A stretch of 64,000 nucleotides of DNA from Leishmania mexicana MHOM/GT/2001/U1103. Its lineage: Eukaryota; Euglenozoa; Kinetoplastea; Trypanosomatida; Trypanosomatidae. Position 1 is the first letter of the stretch. Each line of letters begins with the position of its first letter. Both the position numbers and the translations under genes were made by a program. The notes beneath the pieces were generated by a model. It had not been told where the DNA came from. It searched no databases and saw only the letters and a program-made list of their open reading frames with translations. The stretch covers positions 1,506,662 to 1,570,661 of the forward strand of contig NC_018338.1 of NCBI RefSeq assembly GCF_000234665.1, written 5' to 3'. Below, one piece after another: positions 28,774 to 39,103 of this stretch.

Positions 28774-31700
28774 ATGGCACACTACGGTGACCCTGAAGCA
28801 CACCGGTGCATCCTCGAAGAGGTCTCTGCCATTCCTGCTGCGCCGCGTCTCAATGCATACCTTAAAGCCGCCATGATGGGCTCGCAGGGCTCAGACGTCG
28901 GGTTGCAGGAGCTGCGGCATTTCCCTGGTGACCATAAACAGCAAGACCCACACCTGGAGGTGATGTTGGCGCTGCTGTCCCTCACGGTGCTCGCCTCCAA
29001 GGCCCATCCGGGCTTTCGGGCCGAGCAGAAGCGTGTGCAGGACCTGATAAGGCAGAAGCAGGCGGCGCTAAGGCAGCAGGCCGAGCAAATTAAGAGTGCC
29101 CGCAGTTGCAGCGGTGCCGGCCCGTCGGCGTTTGCGTCGAGGACCGGCGTTACCTCGCTCCCTGCTCCTTTCTCAAGCTCCGACGTTAGCAGTGCCTCTC
29201 CGGCTGCCGTCGCCAGCGCCGCCGTGGAGGGCAAGGAGGAAAAGCTGACCCCGGTCCAGCGGTGGGAGCAGTCCACGGACATACTCAACTACTGCGAGGC
29301 CTACGCGAATTACCTTGGCGGCTTCACTGAGCTGTGGTATGAACTCTTCGGGCCGAACTACTACTACGATGTCGCCGCGAACGGTGTCTTTGACGAGGAT
29401 GACGACGTAGACGATCGGGAGGGGGCATGGACCCGACTGTCCGAGGCAGGGGAGTGGGCGTCGACGCATTCCCCTGTTTTCCCCCTGTCATCGTCGCCGC
29501 AGCATTCACGGCATCATCAGCAGCAGCAGCACGCACGACGCCGTCAGCGACCGCTGCGCGCCCCCCAGGTGCCTCCGCACTTGTACGCCGTCCACTGGAG
29601 TGATATCCTAACCCCGCAGCGTCGGGCCTGGTTCCACGGGCTCCACAACGCGGTGAAGGAGCTGCTGGTTCGCATTCTCCACCGCGAGCTGCCGTTAGAG
29701 TTATACATCCTCTTCATACAGTACGCAAATCTCTCCCTCCGCGTGTACTTGCTTCAAACACTGGCGGAGGTGTTTGAGTGGACGTCGCACTTCGTCGACG
29801 TGATTTACTACGTGCACGTGATGCGGCAGAGCTACAGCATCCAGTGCGAGATGTCGCAGCTGCAGCGCGTGTGGTCTTCGTTCGGCCTGTACGACGGCCG
29901 CTTCCTCGCCGACTGCCGAGAGTTCAACAAGATGTACACAGAGTCGCAAGGCGCCTTCTCAGAGCAGTGGGAGGTGGTGCCGGGCAAACCGCCGACAGCG
30001 CCACAGGCTGCTGCGGTGACCACCGCGTTGGTGTCGACGGCGATCGCTAATATTGATATTACACGCCACAGCTCCAGCGTTACCCCTGAAACCACTGCCT
30101 GCCCCTCCTCGAGCACAGTCGCCCTCTCCGCTGGATCGGCGACAACCTTGTCGTCCGACCTCGCCGTCATTGCCAGCGCAAGGGTGCAGCGGATGTTTCC
30201 GTTTCGCGAGGCTGCAGGCAACACATCGTTCGACGCCGCTGACAGCAGTCACACTACTGGGTCTAGGACACCGGACGACGAGGGGCTGTCTTCCGCGAGC
30301 GACTGTGAGGCGGTGGACTCGGCTGCAGGCGGGACAAAGCGTGCCGTATATCTCCCCCTCTTCTACACCTGCTGCTGCTTCACGTGGATTCTCCAGCGCA
30401 CGTTTTGGAGCATGTATGGACGGTGCTCACTTCTGTTGGAAAGCTGTCTCGGGGTCGAGGTGGCGCCGCAGGTGTTGTCGGTGGATGGTCCCGGCGAGGT
30501 CAACGGAGGCGATGCATCTGTGCTCTTCGCCACCGCCCAGCGAGGCGTGCAGCGCCGCATCGGCGTGATAGGCAGTAGTGGCCTCCCGAGCTCTCCGGCT
30601 TCTCCCGCTTCTCCAATACCACGCAATGACGGCGGGGCCGCCGCGAGAACGCGTTCTGCGTCCACGTCGGCGATCAGCATCACAATCACCCGGAACAACG
30701 TCACCAGCCGCCTAAGCGCATTTGAGGTGCCCACGCGCGATGGCGGCGGCGCCACCGCAGGCCGACCGCCGCAGACAGCACAAGTACCTTCTCACTGCAC
30801 GGCGTCATCGCCGCCGTCTCAGAAGCAGTCGGGATTCTTGGTTGGGGCAGCGAAGACACAAGGGCCACCGCACGTGGTGGCCGATGGCTCACAAGCTGAT
30901 GCCGTTGAAATGATTCCGACGTGGAATGCCGTAGCGCCTGAGTTGGTTGACGAGAGAGGGAGAGATGAGGGCGCTAGGTTTTCGTGGGGGTCGGTGCTCG
31001 ACCTGTTTGTGCAACGAGGACAGCGTCGCCACGGCTGCGGCGCGACGACGGAAGGTGGTTCTGGTAGCGCAGGGGACACGGCGAGCATGACGCAACGTCC
31101 CCACCGTATTTCCTCCTTTTCACTAGCCACTCCTGCTGGAACGCCGCCGCCGGCTCCGGCGGCGGGTACTGGTGCTCGCGGAGAGCGAATGAACTCCCTC
31201 TTTCTCAAAAACTCAGGAGCCCCGTTCCACCTCCAGTACACCCACCGCGCACGCGAGATTCAGCTGTACGACGATCCCTCCGTCACGTTCACAAACGGCA
31301 GCGCCGACAACAAAGACGCAAACGCACTCTTCTTCGAGGAGTTTTACTTTCTCCGGGAGACGGGGTGCTATGTCCTGTCGCATGCCGTCCGCAACCTTAC
31401 GTGCTATCCCCGCTACCCAGCTACACTGCTGATCTTGACAGACAACACGACTCGGCCCGGACGGGTCTCGTGGTGTGACCACAAGTTCTCCGTCCTGTCC
31501 TCGCCAACAGACGATGGAGACGGGCGTCAAGGCCTGACGCCGTGGGTTCTTAGCGCCGTCATCCCCCACACGCGACTCTCCTCCATCCGCAGCGTGCGAG
31601 CGAGGCAGGAGGAGGCGCTGCTGAAGCACGTTGTGTTTCAGGTTGCAGGCGCCAAGAGCGCGCGTGTGCGCTTCTGTACCTCAAACTCCATCTTTTTTGT

Positions 31701-31935
31701 GCTAAACTGCGGCAGTGAGATGGACGGCGGTCGGCTCTATTTCGCGCTGCACTTACATGTCAATCTCTCCGCCCGGAAGCAGCTCGACCTCTCCATCGAC
31801 ACAGTGATGGAGACCGAGAGCCAGTGGGCATTCCGGGCTCTCGGCGAGCTGCATGTGAGCTGGGCCATGTCATGCACGTGCAACGAGGCGTTACGCGTGG
31901 CGTTCCAGATCGGGCCAGGAGAAGGGGTGTCATAG
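28774..31935 (+). CDS. Large protein of unknown function, 1053 residues
   Basis: I do not recognise the family. The N-terminal 115 residues look helical (AYLKAAMMGSQGSDVGLQ; a probable coiled coil at KRVQDLIRQKQAALRQQAEQ). Ordered segments rich in aromatic residues follow: YCEAYANYLGGFTELWYEL (about 175-195) and a helical block at about 270-395 (RRAWFHGLHNAVKELLVRIL, EVFEWTSHFVDVIYYVHVM). A long Ser/Thr/Ala-rich disordered middle (about 405-800) is broken by a short hydrophobic stretch (FYTCCCFTWILQRTFWSMYG, about 530). The C-terminal 240 residues are ordered again and beta-rich (CYPRYPATLLILTD, RVRFCTSNSIFFVLNCGS, YFALHLHVNLSARK). The start is ATG 28774 (MAHYGDPEAH); the frame's earlier TTG is not a plausible start. 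It is clearly coding by composition, length and third-position GC. Confidence 0.85.
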   Translation: MAHYGDPEAHRCILEEVSAIPAAPRLNAYLKAAMMGSQGSDVGLQELRHFPGDHKQQDPHLEVMLALLSLTVLASKAHPGFRAEQKRVQDLIRQKQAALRQQAEQIKSARSCSGAGPSAFASRTGVTSLPAPFSSSDVSSASPAAVASAAVEGKEEKLTPVQRWEQSTDILNYCEAYANYLGGFTELWYELFGPNYYYDVAANGVFDEDDDVDDREGAWTRLSEAGEWASTHSPVFPLSSSPQHSRHHQQQQHARRRQRPLRAPQVPPHLYAVHWSDILTPQRRAWFHGLHNAVKELLVRILHRELPLELYILFIQYANLSLRVYLLQTLAEVFEWTSHFVDVIYYVHVMRQSYSIQCEMSQLQRVWSSFGLYDGRFLADCREFNKMYTESQGAFSEQWEVVPGKPPTAPQAAAVTTALVSTAIANIDITRHSSSVTPETTACPSSSTVALSAGSATTLSSDLAVIASARVQRMFPFREAAGNTSFDAADSSHTTGSRTPDDEGLSSASDCEAVDSAAGGTKRAVYLPLFYTCCCFTWILQRTFWSMYGRCSLLLESCLGVEVAPQVLSVDGPGEVNGGDASVLFATAQRGVQRRIGVIGSSGLPSSPASPASPIPRNDGGAAARTRSASTSAISITITRNNVTSRLSAFEVPTRDGGGATAGRPPQTAQVPSHCTASSPPSQKQSGFLVGAAKTQGPPHVVADGSQADAVEMIPTWNAVAPELVDERGRDEGARFSWGSVLDLFVQRGQRRHGCGATTEGGSGSAGDTASMTQRPHRISSFSLATPAGTPPPAPAAGTGARGERMNSLFLKNSGAPFHLQYTHRAREIQLYDDPSVTFTNGSADNKDANALFFEEFYFLRETGCYVLSHAVRNLTCYPRYPATLLILTDNTTRPGRVSWCDHKFSVLSSPTDDGDGRQGLTPWVLSAVIPHTRLSSIRSVRARQEEALLKHVVFQVAGAKSARVRFCTSNSIFFVLNCGSEMDGGRLYFALHLHVNLSARKQLDLSIDTVMETESQWAFRALGELHVSWAMSCTCNEALRVAFQIGPGEGVS

Positions 31936-33058
31936 TCGCGTCCCCGTGCGTGTAAGAGGGGAGAGACAAAAAAAATAAGAGACTGGCGTGCACACTACCG
32001 CTATGGACGACGACAATCAAAATTTTGAAGAAATTGCACAAGCGCACGAGTGTTCACCGTATCACCGTAAGGACCCTCAAAAGAAAAAGGATCTGCATAG
32101 GTGCGGTACGCTTCTGCACACGAGAAGCCTGGTGTGCTATGCATGCTCCACCCCTCTCATCCCCAGTGCAACCATGCCACACCCTTCACTCCCTCAAAGC
32201 TGGATTAACTGTCGCTCGCTCGCTGCAGCTGTCAGAGGACGCGTGGGAATGGGGAAGGAGGGAGGGGAAGAGGAGGGGGGGGGGCGGTCATCGCCGGCAG
32301 CACTGCGCACCACCTCACCATTCGATGATCTTCTCCGGTCTTCTCATCCTCAAACCCCCTCTCTCTCACACACATATACTCTGTTTCGCGTGCCTCTCTA
32401 AATGACTTGCTTCTTCTCCCGAGTGTGAGGGGACCCCCGCCATCCATATGGGTACACTCTGCTAACACCAGGAGACGAGACAAAGCTGGGTAACTGCGTG
32501 AAGGGCGCGCTACGAACCAGCACCGGTGAGGCACCTCTTTCCTTTTCCGTAGCGCACGATCGCCTCTTTCCTACTTGCCACCCTCCCCCCTTCTTTGGCA
32601 CTCACCCACCCGCACACGCGCATTTCACAACTTGAGGCCACCCGAGAGTCAGCAGGCCACTTTCCCATCGGGTCTCCTCTCTCTCGTGATTTCATTTGTG
32701 CGTGACGCGTGCATTCCCCTCCCCTTCCCCCGTTTTCACCCCCCCTTGTATTGTTCCCTCTGGTGCTTCTCTGTCGTGACGTCGCGTCATCCTCTCCCTC
32801 CCTTCCACCTTCCACCTCATCTCCCTCCTTTTACGACTCACTGGGCTACATAGCAGTTGTCCCAGAAGTATCATCGAGCGACCCCTGAACATCACTCCTC
32901 GTCCGCTCTTGAACGGCGCTTTTAAGTGTGTTGCGCACGGACAGCAACAACGCTCACAGGAGCTTTTTTTTTGGATTTTCTCTTTGGCTCGCGCCTCACT
33001 TGCTCGAAAACTGAACAGGTCGACTCTTGATACCGCGAAGAGGCGAAAAGAAGAAAAA
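31936..33058. other. Spacer between the two unidentified protein genes
   Basis: No gene is supported. Blocks of A near 31968-31976, G near 32275-32284 and long pyrimidine-rich stretches (about 32560-32840) are present. The frame 31988-32401 starts with GTG and shows no protein-like features. Confidence 0.55.
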
Positions 33059-34816
33059 ATGAGCACGGCTGCGGCCCCCACACCAAAGCTGCGGTCACGC
33101 TCCGTCAACACAACCCAAGGCAGCGTGCCCGGCGCAAAGCCGGCTCTGCGCGGTTCCTCTAAAGTGAGGACGAGGTCGACGCGCGTGACGCCGACTCCGT
33201 TCTCAGAGGTGCAGCCACGCAGGGCGGCGACGTCATCCTCGTCGTCTGTGACCCGCCGTACCATTCGCACGGTAAAGCCGATCACAGTGGGCCAGCCGTG
33301 CGTCACGGTGGTTGGGGAGAACAAGCCGCAGGCTTGCAGCGGCGCTGAAGGGTTTCCGTCATCGCTTCCCACCAGCACCTCTCACGTGGGCGATGGAGTC
33401 AGGGCGCCGTTGTCGACAGCGGACGTGTCCAAGATGTCTGCAAACTGTGCCAAGTTGTCGAGTGGCGTCACTGCCGCCACCCCTCACATGGGACTGCACA
33501 ACAGCTCGACTTCACGAGTGGACTCGACGTGCAGCAGCCTGAGGGGTAGCAGTGACAAGGGCTCTGCGGATCCTCGACAGCGCCCTCCACCGGTGCCGCG
33601 TGTGGGCCAGCTCTCCAGTAACGTCCCTGTGACGCGGTTTGCTGCGATGGAGACGCCGCTGCCTCTTCGGCGCACGGCCACCGCCGCGACGATTATCACC
33701 ACGGCAAGCGCGCCCGGCTCGCAATTCTGCAGCCGTACCCCTTCCGTGCATGAGATGGCCGCTCCCTTATCTCCGCGCCGAGCTCCACCGTCGGCGCGGC
33801 CGTACGCTTCAGCGCCAGCCTCCCGCGTCAGTTCAGTCAACTCGAGACTCGCAGAGGGGACAGCACGTCTCGTGCGTCAACCGCCGCAGCGCCTGCACAC
33901 CAGTTCGACGCGCCTTTTCGTGACAAAGCGAAGCAGCAGCGCAGCTACAACCGCAGCATCCACGACGACCCCCAGCCGTACCGCTCCCTCTTCCCACGCA
34001 GTTGTGGCGGCGACGGACGGCGCAGGGAATACGCCTTCCACGTCCCTGGGAGCGCCGCCGCGCTCGATGGGCACGCGGCCTTTGCTGGGAACAAATTGCG
34101 TTTCCACACCCAAGAGCGGGTGCGCCAATGGCGCACCTCGTCTGCGTGCTCTTCACCCCAGTACGCAATCTGCTTTACGCGTCGACAGGGGGCCTCGCAG
34201 CGCTCGCGGTGGGGCCAGCAACGGGAACAAGAGCTACTCAGCCAGCTGCACAGCGACGCGCGGGACGTCGCGCCAGGCGCCGGCGCGGCAGCAGCAGCAT
34301 CAGCAGCCCTTATCGGCGCGGTGCGCAGCGGGAGCCTCGTTGACGCGCAAAACAACGCGGAAGGTTGGTGGCGACAGCGCCCCTGTCGCTATAGCCCGCG
34401 CACCGCCTGCCCCCTTCCAGCAGACGCACACTGGATGCCCGCCGTTTCTGTCATTTGCGAGCTGCGTAAAGGGATCGCCCGCGTCTGCGGCGCCGAAAGG
34501 CCCCGTCTCCCCGATCAAGCGAACTTCCACGGCGTGCCCCAGCGCTGCTCAACGCTACCGAGCTCCATCGGTGGACAACCCAGCGCGCGTCAGCGAGGGG
34601 CGTGCTTCGTCGATCAACGACGCTGCCTTCGCAAGCCCGTGGATTAAGCCTGGCATGCTCTCCAGCCCCACCAACTGCGGCGGCGGCCGTGACGCCAGCG
34701 AAGCCCCCACCATTCCTTACGAAGGCTCCACAGGGCAGCGCGGCTCCATGTCGCTGTCTCCGCGCACCGACTTCGACACCCTCTCCGTCTCTGGACGCCT
34801 GAGCTACGGCGCTTAG
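33059..34816 (+). CDS. Basic Ser/Arg/Pro/Ala-rich protein of unknown function
   Basis: The 585-residue protein is almost wholly low-complexity and predicted disordered, with many Ser-Pro, Ser-Arg and Thr-Pro pairs (for example SPRRAPPSARPYASAPASRV and GPVSPIKRTSTACPSAAQRY). It is strongly basic with few acidic residues, which suggests binding to microtubules or nucleic acid and heavy phosphorylation. This is inference from composition only. No domain is recognised. It is taken as coding because of a 1.76-kb open frame, high third-position GC and an ATG (MSTAAAPTPK) placed 40 nt after an AG (33017-33018) that follows a T-rich tract. A low-complexity frame of this size deserves more caution than its neighbours. 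Confidence 0.7.
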   Translation: MSTAAAPTPKLRSRSVNTTQGSVPGAKPALRGSSKVRTRSTRVTPTPFSEVQPRRAATSSSSSVTRRTIRTVKPITVGQPCVTVVGENKPQACSGAEGFPSSLPTSTSHVGDGVRAPLSTADVSKMSANCAKLSSGVTAATPHMGLHNSSTSRVDSTCSSLRGSSDKGSADPRQRPPPVPRVGQLSSNVPVTRFAAMETPLPLRRTATAATIITTASAPGSQFCSRTPSVHEMAAPLSPRRAPPSARPYASAPASRVSSVNSRLAEGTARLVRQPPQRLHTSSTRLFVTKRSSSAATTAASTTTPSRTAPSSHAVVAATDGAGNTPSTSLGAPPRSMGTRPLLGTNCVSTPKSGCANGAPRLRALHPSTQSALRVDRGPRSARGGASNGNKSYSASCTATRGTSRQAPARQQQHQQPLSARCAAGASLTRKTTRKVGGDSAPVAIARAPPAPFQQTHTGCPPFLSFASCVKGSPASAAPKGPVSPIKRTSTACPSAAQRYRAPSVDNPARVSEGRASSINDAAFASPWIKPGMLSSPTNCGGGRDASEAPTIPYEGSTGQRGSMSLSPRTDFDTLSVSGRLSYGA

Positions 34817-36981
34817 GCCGTAGAAGCACATGCCCCAGTGGCTTGAAAGGAAATGGGGAGGACGACGAGGTGTTTGTTGACGTCTGCAGATCAAGCGTGC
34901 TAGCCATTACCTCGTCTCTGGCTCATGTTCGCGTGGCCGATTGCTTCCCTGATGCCGTTCTCTGCCATCCTCATCCCTATAACCCGTTAGTCGACTCTTT
35001 ACCGCCACGTGTCCAACGCGTGCGCGTCACGTGTTGCTTCGTGTGGTGCGATGCTCTCTTTGTTTTGTCTCTCGGGCTCGCACAGATGGACACGCAGACG
35101 CGGACGTTGCGCATATGCGTTGCGTCGAGTTGTGGGTGCACAATGACGTTGTGTGCGGCAGACCTTTTTTTATTATTATGATTAAAATGTATTTCACGCG
35201 TGTGCTTGGCAAATTTGGTCTCCCCACCGCACCTGCTCGTTTCTGTTTTGTGTTGTTGTATGTGTGCGCATTGTCGTCGCGTCTCTCTGTACCACTTCCG
35301 CCGGGAGGAAGAAAACGAAATGAAAACATCGATACACATCCTTAACACCTCCGGAACCACTAGAATCACAATGAGCAGGTAAGCGTGCGCGTGGGTTGGA
35401 CACTGCACTACAGCGAGTGCTGCCTCTAGATGACACCCACGGGGTGGGTGCAATGTGCCTGCTTCTGTAAGTCTGGGCAGACAGGCTACCTCTCGTCCCT
35501 GCGCACACACACTATTCGCCTTCGCGTGTGAGTCTGTGCGTTTGCGTGGTGGGGGGAACACGCAAGCCAGGCACTCCCCACCCCCACCCCCAGTCCGCAA
35601 GGCGACGATGTGATGACAAGGAGGGCATGCTGATGCTCCTTCCCTCACGTCCTGTATTTCCACAAGGATTAGATCTTTAGCGTGTGTCTCCCAATCACGC
35701 TTCCTTTCACTCTTCGTTTTTTCTTTATTATTGTTCTTTGCTTTGTGTTGCCCCTGCTCGTGTGCGTGGGTGTATTTGTGACGGTGTGATACTACGTCTG
35801 AGCAGGATGTACTTGAGCAGATTTTTTTCTTTGTTTCTTTGCGATACTTAAGGTGATGTCGAAGAAAGGGCGCAAACGGCATCCAAAAGGGCAGCGAAAC
35901 GGAGACGCCTGCTGAGAGGCGGCTGCAGCAGTGCTCCTCTCTTCCTCCGTTGCAACTTTCGCTCCGTCCTTTCTCAATTTTCCTTCTGTTATTCGTCTTC
36001 ACCCTCTAGATGATAATTGAACGACTACATTTTCCTTTGTTGTCGATGTTTTTGATTTTGGCTGTTGTTCTCTTGCGTGTTTCCCGTTGTGCATGCGCGC
36101 TTCTTCTTCTCCTTTTTTTTCTCTATGTGGCTGACCTCAGTTCTCTACGTCTCGCTTCCTTCTTTTTTTCCTTTTTGTGCACGAGCTCCAGTCACGTCTC
36201 TTCTCCCCCTTTTTACTGCACTCGGCTGTCGCGCGGGCTGTTATGCACGCCCGCTAAAGGCAACACCAACGACAACAACACCAAAAAAAACGAAGCAAGG
36301 AGAGACCCATCCAGCGCAGTGAGCTCTTCCCTGGGAGTGCCACCTGGTTCTCCAGCCACAGCACAACATCTGCATGCTTGCTTGTGTGTGTGTGTGTGTG
36401 TGCGTGCGTGTGTTTGTGTCTTTGCGTGTGCACAGGTGAAAAACAGCGCCGTTACGCTCGGGACAGTCAGCTGAAGTGCCTAGAATGGCGTCGAGGCGCA
36501 TCAACGGAGTTCCCCAGGCGTCGAGTGCATCATCGTCTGCTCGATGCTCCCACTTCTGTCGGAGTCATGCACACCGTTCATCCTCTTTCTCTTTTACCCC
36601 CTCCTCCCCTCCCCTCCTGGGGATCGCCACCATGGTCCCTCCTCTCTCGGTTTCCCTCCCCTTCCGTCACGCACGCGCTCTCTGGTGCGGGCACCGCAGC
36701 TCTTTTTGCAAGTTCCCGTCCCCCCAAAAAATTGAAATAACAAAAACCAAAAAAAGAAAATCTCATAAAACAAAAATATATATATATATATATAAGACGA
36801 AAGGAAGAAGAGGAAACGAGTGCTTCTTGTGTAGCTGTTCCCCACCCTCCTCCTCGTCCCCCTCGTCCTTCTCCCTTTTTTCTTTTCTTCCTCTGTTGTT
36901 CTGTCTCGTCTTGTGTTCTCCGCTCATCTTCGTCGTCTTCAGCTCCTCGTCTCCCCACTAACCTTGACACTCACTCACTCA

Positions 36982-37018
<37 letters not shown>

Positions 37019-37318
37019 TACACGCACACAGCACTCTTGCGTCTTGCCTGTACACACGTGCGGTGTGTCCGTAACCTTCTCTGTCTCTGCCCGCCTTCCT
37101 CTCCGTTATTTCACCTCATCTCCTTCTGGGAGGGGGGTCTTCGGTGTCGTATAGGTACGTCTTTCAGCCGCTACAGTCGTATCTGTTTTCCGTTCGCTCC
37201 TCCACGTCTTCTGTGCTGTCATCATCTGCGCCCTTTGCTTCATCTCCGTTCTCCGGTTCTCTAACGTAAGGATTCGTGTACATAACCGAACAAGGATATA
37301 AAGGAGGAACAGCCAACC
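34817..37318. other. Spacer upstream of PABP (2.5 kb)
   Basis: No gene is supported; plus-strand frames are Phe/Ser/Cys/Leu-rich products of pyrimidine tracts. It holds a GT tract (about 36384-36420), an AT dinucleotide tract (about 36777-36794), a CA tract (about 36988-37017) and dense C/T blocks from about 36840 to the splice site. Confidence 0.6.
37185..37270 (+). promoter_or_regulatory. Predicted trans-splice acceptor of PABP mRNA
   Basis: A pyrimidine-rich tract (about 37185-37262) ends with AG at 37269-37270. It leaves a 48-nt, A-rich 5' UTR (ACCGAACAAGGATATAAAGG) before ATG 37319. Confidence 0.5.
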
Positions 37319-39103
37319 ATGGCCTTCACTGGTCCGAATCCCTCAATCTGGGTCGGTGGCCTGGACCCTGATCTGCAGGAGCAGAAGCTATACGACTACT
37401 TTGTGCGCATCGGCCCCGTTACCTCTGTCCGCGTATGCGTCGACTCTGCCACGCAGAAGTCTCTCGGGTACGGTTACGTGAACTTCCAGGACCCGGCGGA
37501 TGCTGAGAAGGCGCTGGACCAAGCCGGCTCCAAGCTCGGCTCCCGCTACCTCCGCATCGCCAAGATCCAACGCGACCCCTCGAAGCGCCGCTCCGGCGTC
37601 AACAACATCCTTGTCAAGAAACTCCCGAAGAGTGTTGACACCTACGCACTGAAGGAGATGTTCAGCAAGTTTGGCCGCCTCACCGCGATCGGCCTGGCGT
37701 GCGACGAGAAGGGCGAGTCCCGCGGCTACGCCCGCATCTCCTTCGAGCGCGAGGAGTCCGCCGTGGACGCCGTGAGGGAGATGGACGGGATGGAGATGGA
37801 CGGCCAGGCGATCGTCGTTGAACGCTACCAAGCCCAGCACCGTGACGAGCTGCTGAAGCAGTTCACCAACCTGTACGTCAAAAACCTCGATCCCGCTGTC
37901 ACGGACGAAAAGCTGCGCGCGTTCTTCGCCAAGTACGGCGAGGTCAGCTCCGCTAAGGTCCGCGACCTCGGTGCTGTGCAGAGCGAGGCCGGTCTCGGCT
38001 ACGTCGCCTTCCAGAAGCACGAGGACGCCGCCCGCGCTGTGGAGGAGCTGAACGGAAAGGAGTGTGAGATCGCCAAGGCCGGCTCCCCTCTCGACGTGAG
38101 CCGCTTCCGCTCTCGCGAGGAGCGCCAGCGCGACCGCGAGCGCCAGCGCCGTGAGCGCGCGCAGCAGCACAGCAAGTACCCGAACCTGTACGTTAAGGGC
38201 TTTGACGACACTGTCACGAGTGAGCGCCTGGAAGAGCTGTTCCAGCGCTACGGCGAGACCGTGTCGGTGACAGTGATGATGGACAAGGAGACTGGGGTGT
38301 CGCGCTGCTTCGGCTTCGTGTCCATGAAGGACCAGAACGCCGCCTCGCAGGCCATCCAGGAGCTGAACGGCAGCACCTTTCTCAGCCCCCGCCCGCTCTT
38401 CGTTACGTACGCCCTTCGCAAGGATGCGCGCCGCCAGAACCTTGAGGAGCGCAGCAAGCAGTTCCGCGTGCGCCAAAACCCAATGGGCGGCCCGGGCATG
38501 GGTGCCATGCCACCCATAGGCTTTATGGGCCCGCAGATGTTCAATAACGTCAACATGCCATTCATGAACCCGCGCGTGCCGATCATGCCGATGAACGGAA
38601 TGAACGGAATAGGCGGCATGAACGGTATGGGTGGCATGAACGGCGTGGGCGGTGTGGGAGGTATGGGAGGCGTGGGCGGTGTGGGAGGCATGGGAGGCGT
38701 GGGAGGCGTGGGCGGTGTGGGAGCTATGGGTGGGATGGGCGGCATGGGAGGCATGGCCCGCCCGATGGCGCCGAACGCGATGAGCCAGATGCGCTCTCGC
38801 CCGATGCCGCAGAAGCCGCCGATGCAGTCTCTGATGCCACAGCAGCACCAGCAGGCGCCTCCGCAGGGCCAGAACCTTGCCGCCGTGCTCGCGAACCTCA
38901 ACCCCGAGCAGCAGAAAAATGTGCTCGGCGAGCGTCTCTACAGCTACATTGTGCGCAGCCACCCGTCTGTGGCCGCCAAGATCACGGGTATGCTTCTTGA
39001 GATGGACAACTCCGAGATTCTGAACATGCTGGACTCGCCAACTATGCTGGACAGCAAGATCGCCGAGGCCCAGGACGTTCTGAACCGTCACATGAGCGTT
39101 TGA
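37319..39103 (+). CDS. PABP2: Poly(A)-binding protein, probably PABP2 of Leishmania
   Basis: The 594-residue protein has the standard cytoplasmic PABP layout. There are four RRMs at about residues 9-85 (IWVGGL, LGYGYVNF), 96-171 (ILVKKL, RGYARISF), 184-265 (LYVKNL, LGYVAF) and 288-368 (LYVKGF, CFGFVSM). A Gly/Met/Pro linker follows, and a C-terminal MLLE domain at about 520-590 (ILNMLDSPTMLDSKIAEAQD) for binding PAM2 proteins. Between RRM3 and RRM4 is an Arg/Glu-rich stretch (SREERQRDRERQRRERAQQ) instead of the usual short linker. The linker carries a run of GMGG/GVGG repeats at about 440-480. The protein binds mRNA poly(A) tails and supports translation and stability. The symbol PABP2 rests on remembered locus and sequence start (MAFTGPNPSI); the family is certain. 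Confidence 0.93.
   Translation: MAFTGPNPSIWVGGLDPDLQEQKLYDYFVRIGPVTSVRVCVDSATQKSLGYGYVNFQDPADAEKALDQAGSKLGSRYLRIAKIQRDPSKRRSGVNNILVKKLPKSVDTYALKEMFSKFGRLTAIGLACDEKGESRGYARISFEREESAVDAVREMDGMEMDGQAIVVERYQAQHRDELLKQFTNLYVKNLDPAVTDEKLRAFFAKYGEVSSAKVRDLGAVQSEAGLGYVAFQKHEDAARAVEELNGKECEIAKAGSPLDVSRFRSREERQRDRERQRRERAQQHSKYPNLYVKGFDDTVTSERLEELFQRYGETVSVTVMMDKETGVSRCFGFVSMKDQNAASQAIQELNGSTFLSPRPLFVTYALRKDARRQNLEERSKQFRVRQNPMGGPGMGAMPPIGFMGPQMFNNVNMPFMNPRVPIMPMNGMNGIGGMNGMGGMNGVGGVGGMGGVGGVGGMGGVGGVGGVGAMGGMGGMGGMARPMAPNAMSQMRSRPMPQKPPMQSLMPQQHQQAPPQGQNLAAVLANLNPEQQKNVLGERLYSYIVRSHPSVAAKITGMLLEMDNSEILNMLDSPTMLDSKIAEAQDVLNRHMSV
38610..38760 (+). repeat. GGN/ATG-type tandem repeat coding Gly-Met/Val linker of PABP
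   Basis: Imperfect tandem units of 9-15 bp (GGCATGGGAGGC, GGCGTGGGCGGT) encode GMGG and GVGG units within the PABP linker. The unit number is likely to vary between strains. The antisense strand forms a long, meaningless open frame over it. Confidence 0.8.

Noticed and set aside
37388..39091. A 567-codon open frame on the minus strand
   Set aside because: It is the mirror of the PABP gene, and its His/Ala/Ser repeats come from the antisense of the GMGG repeats.
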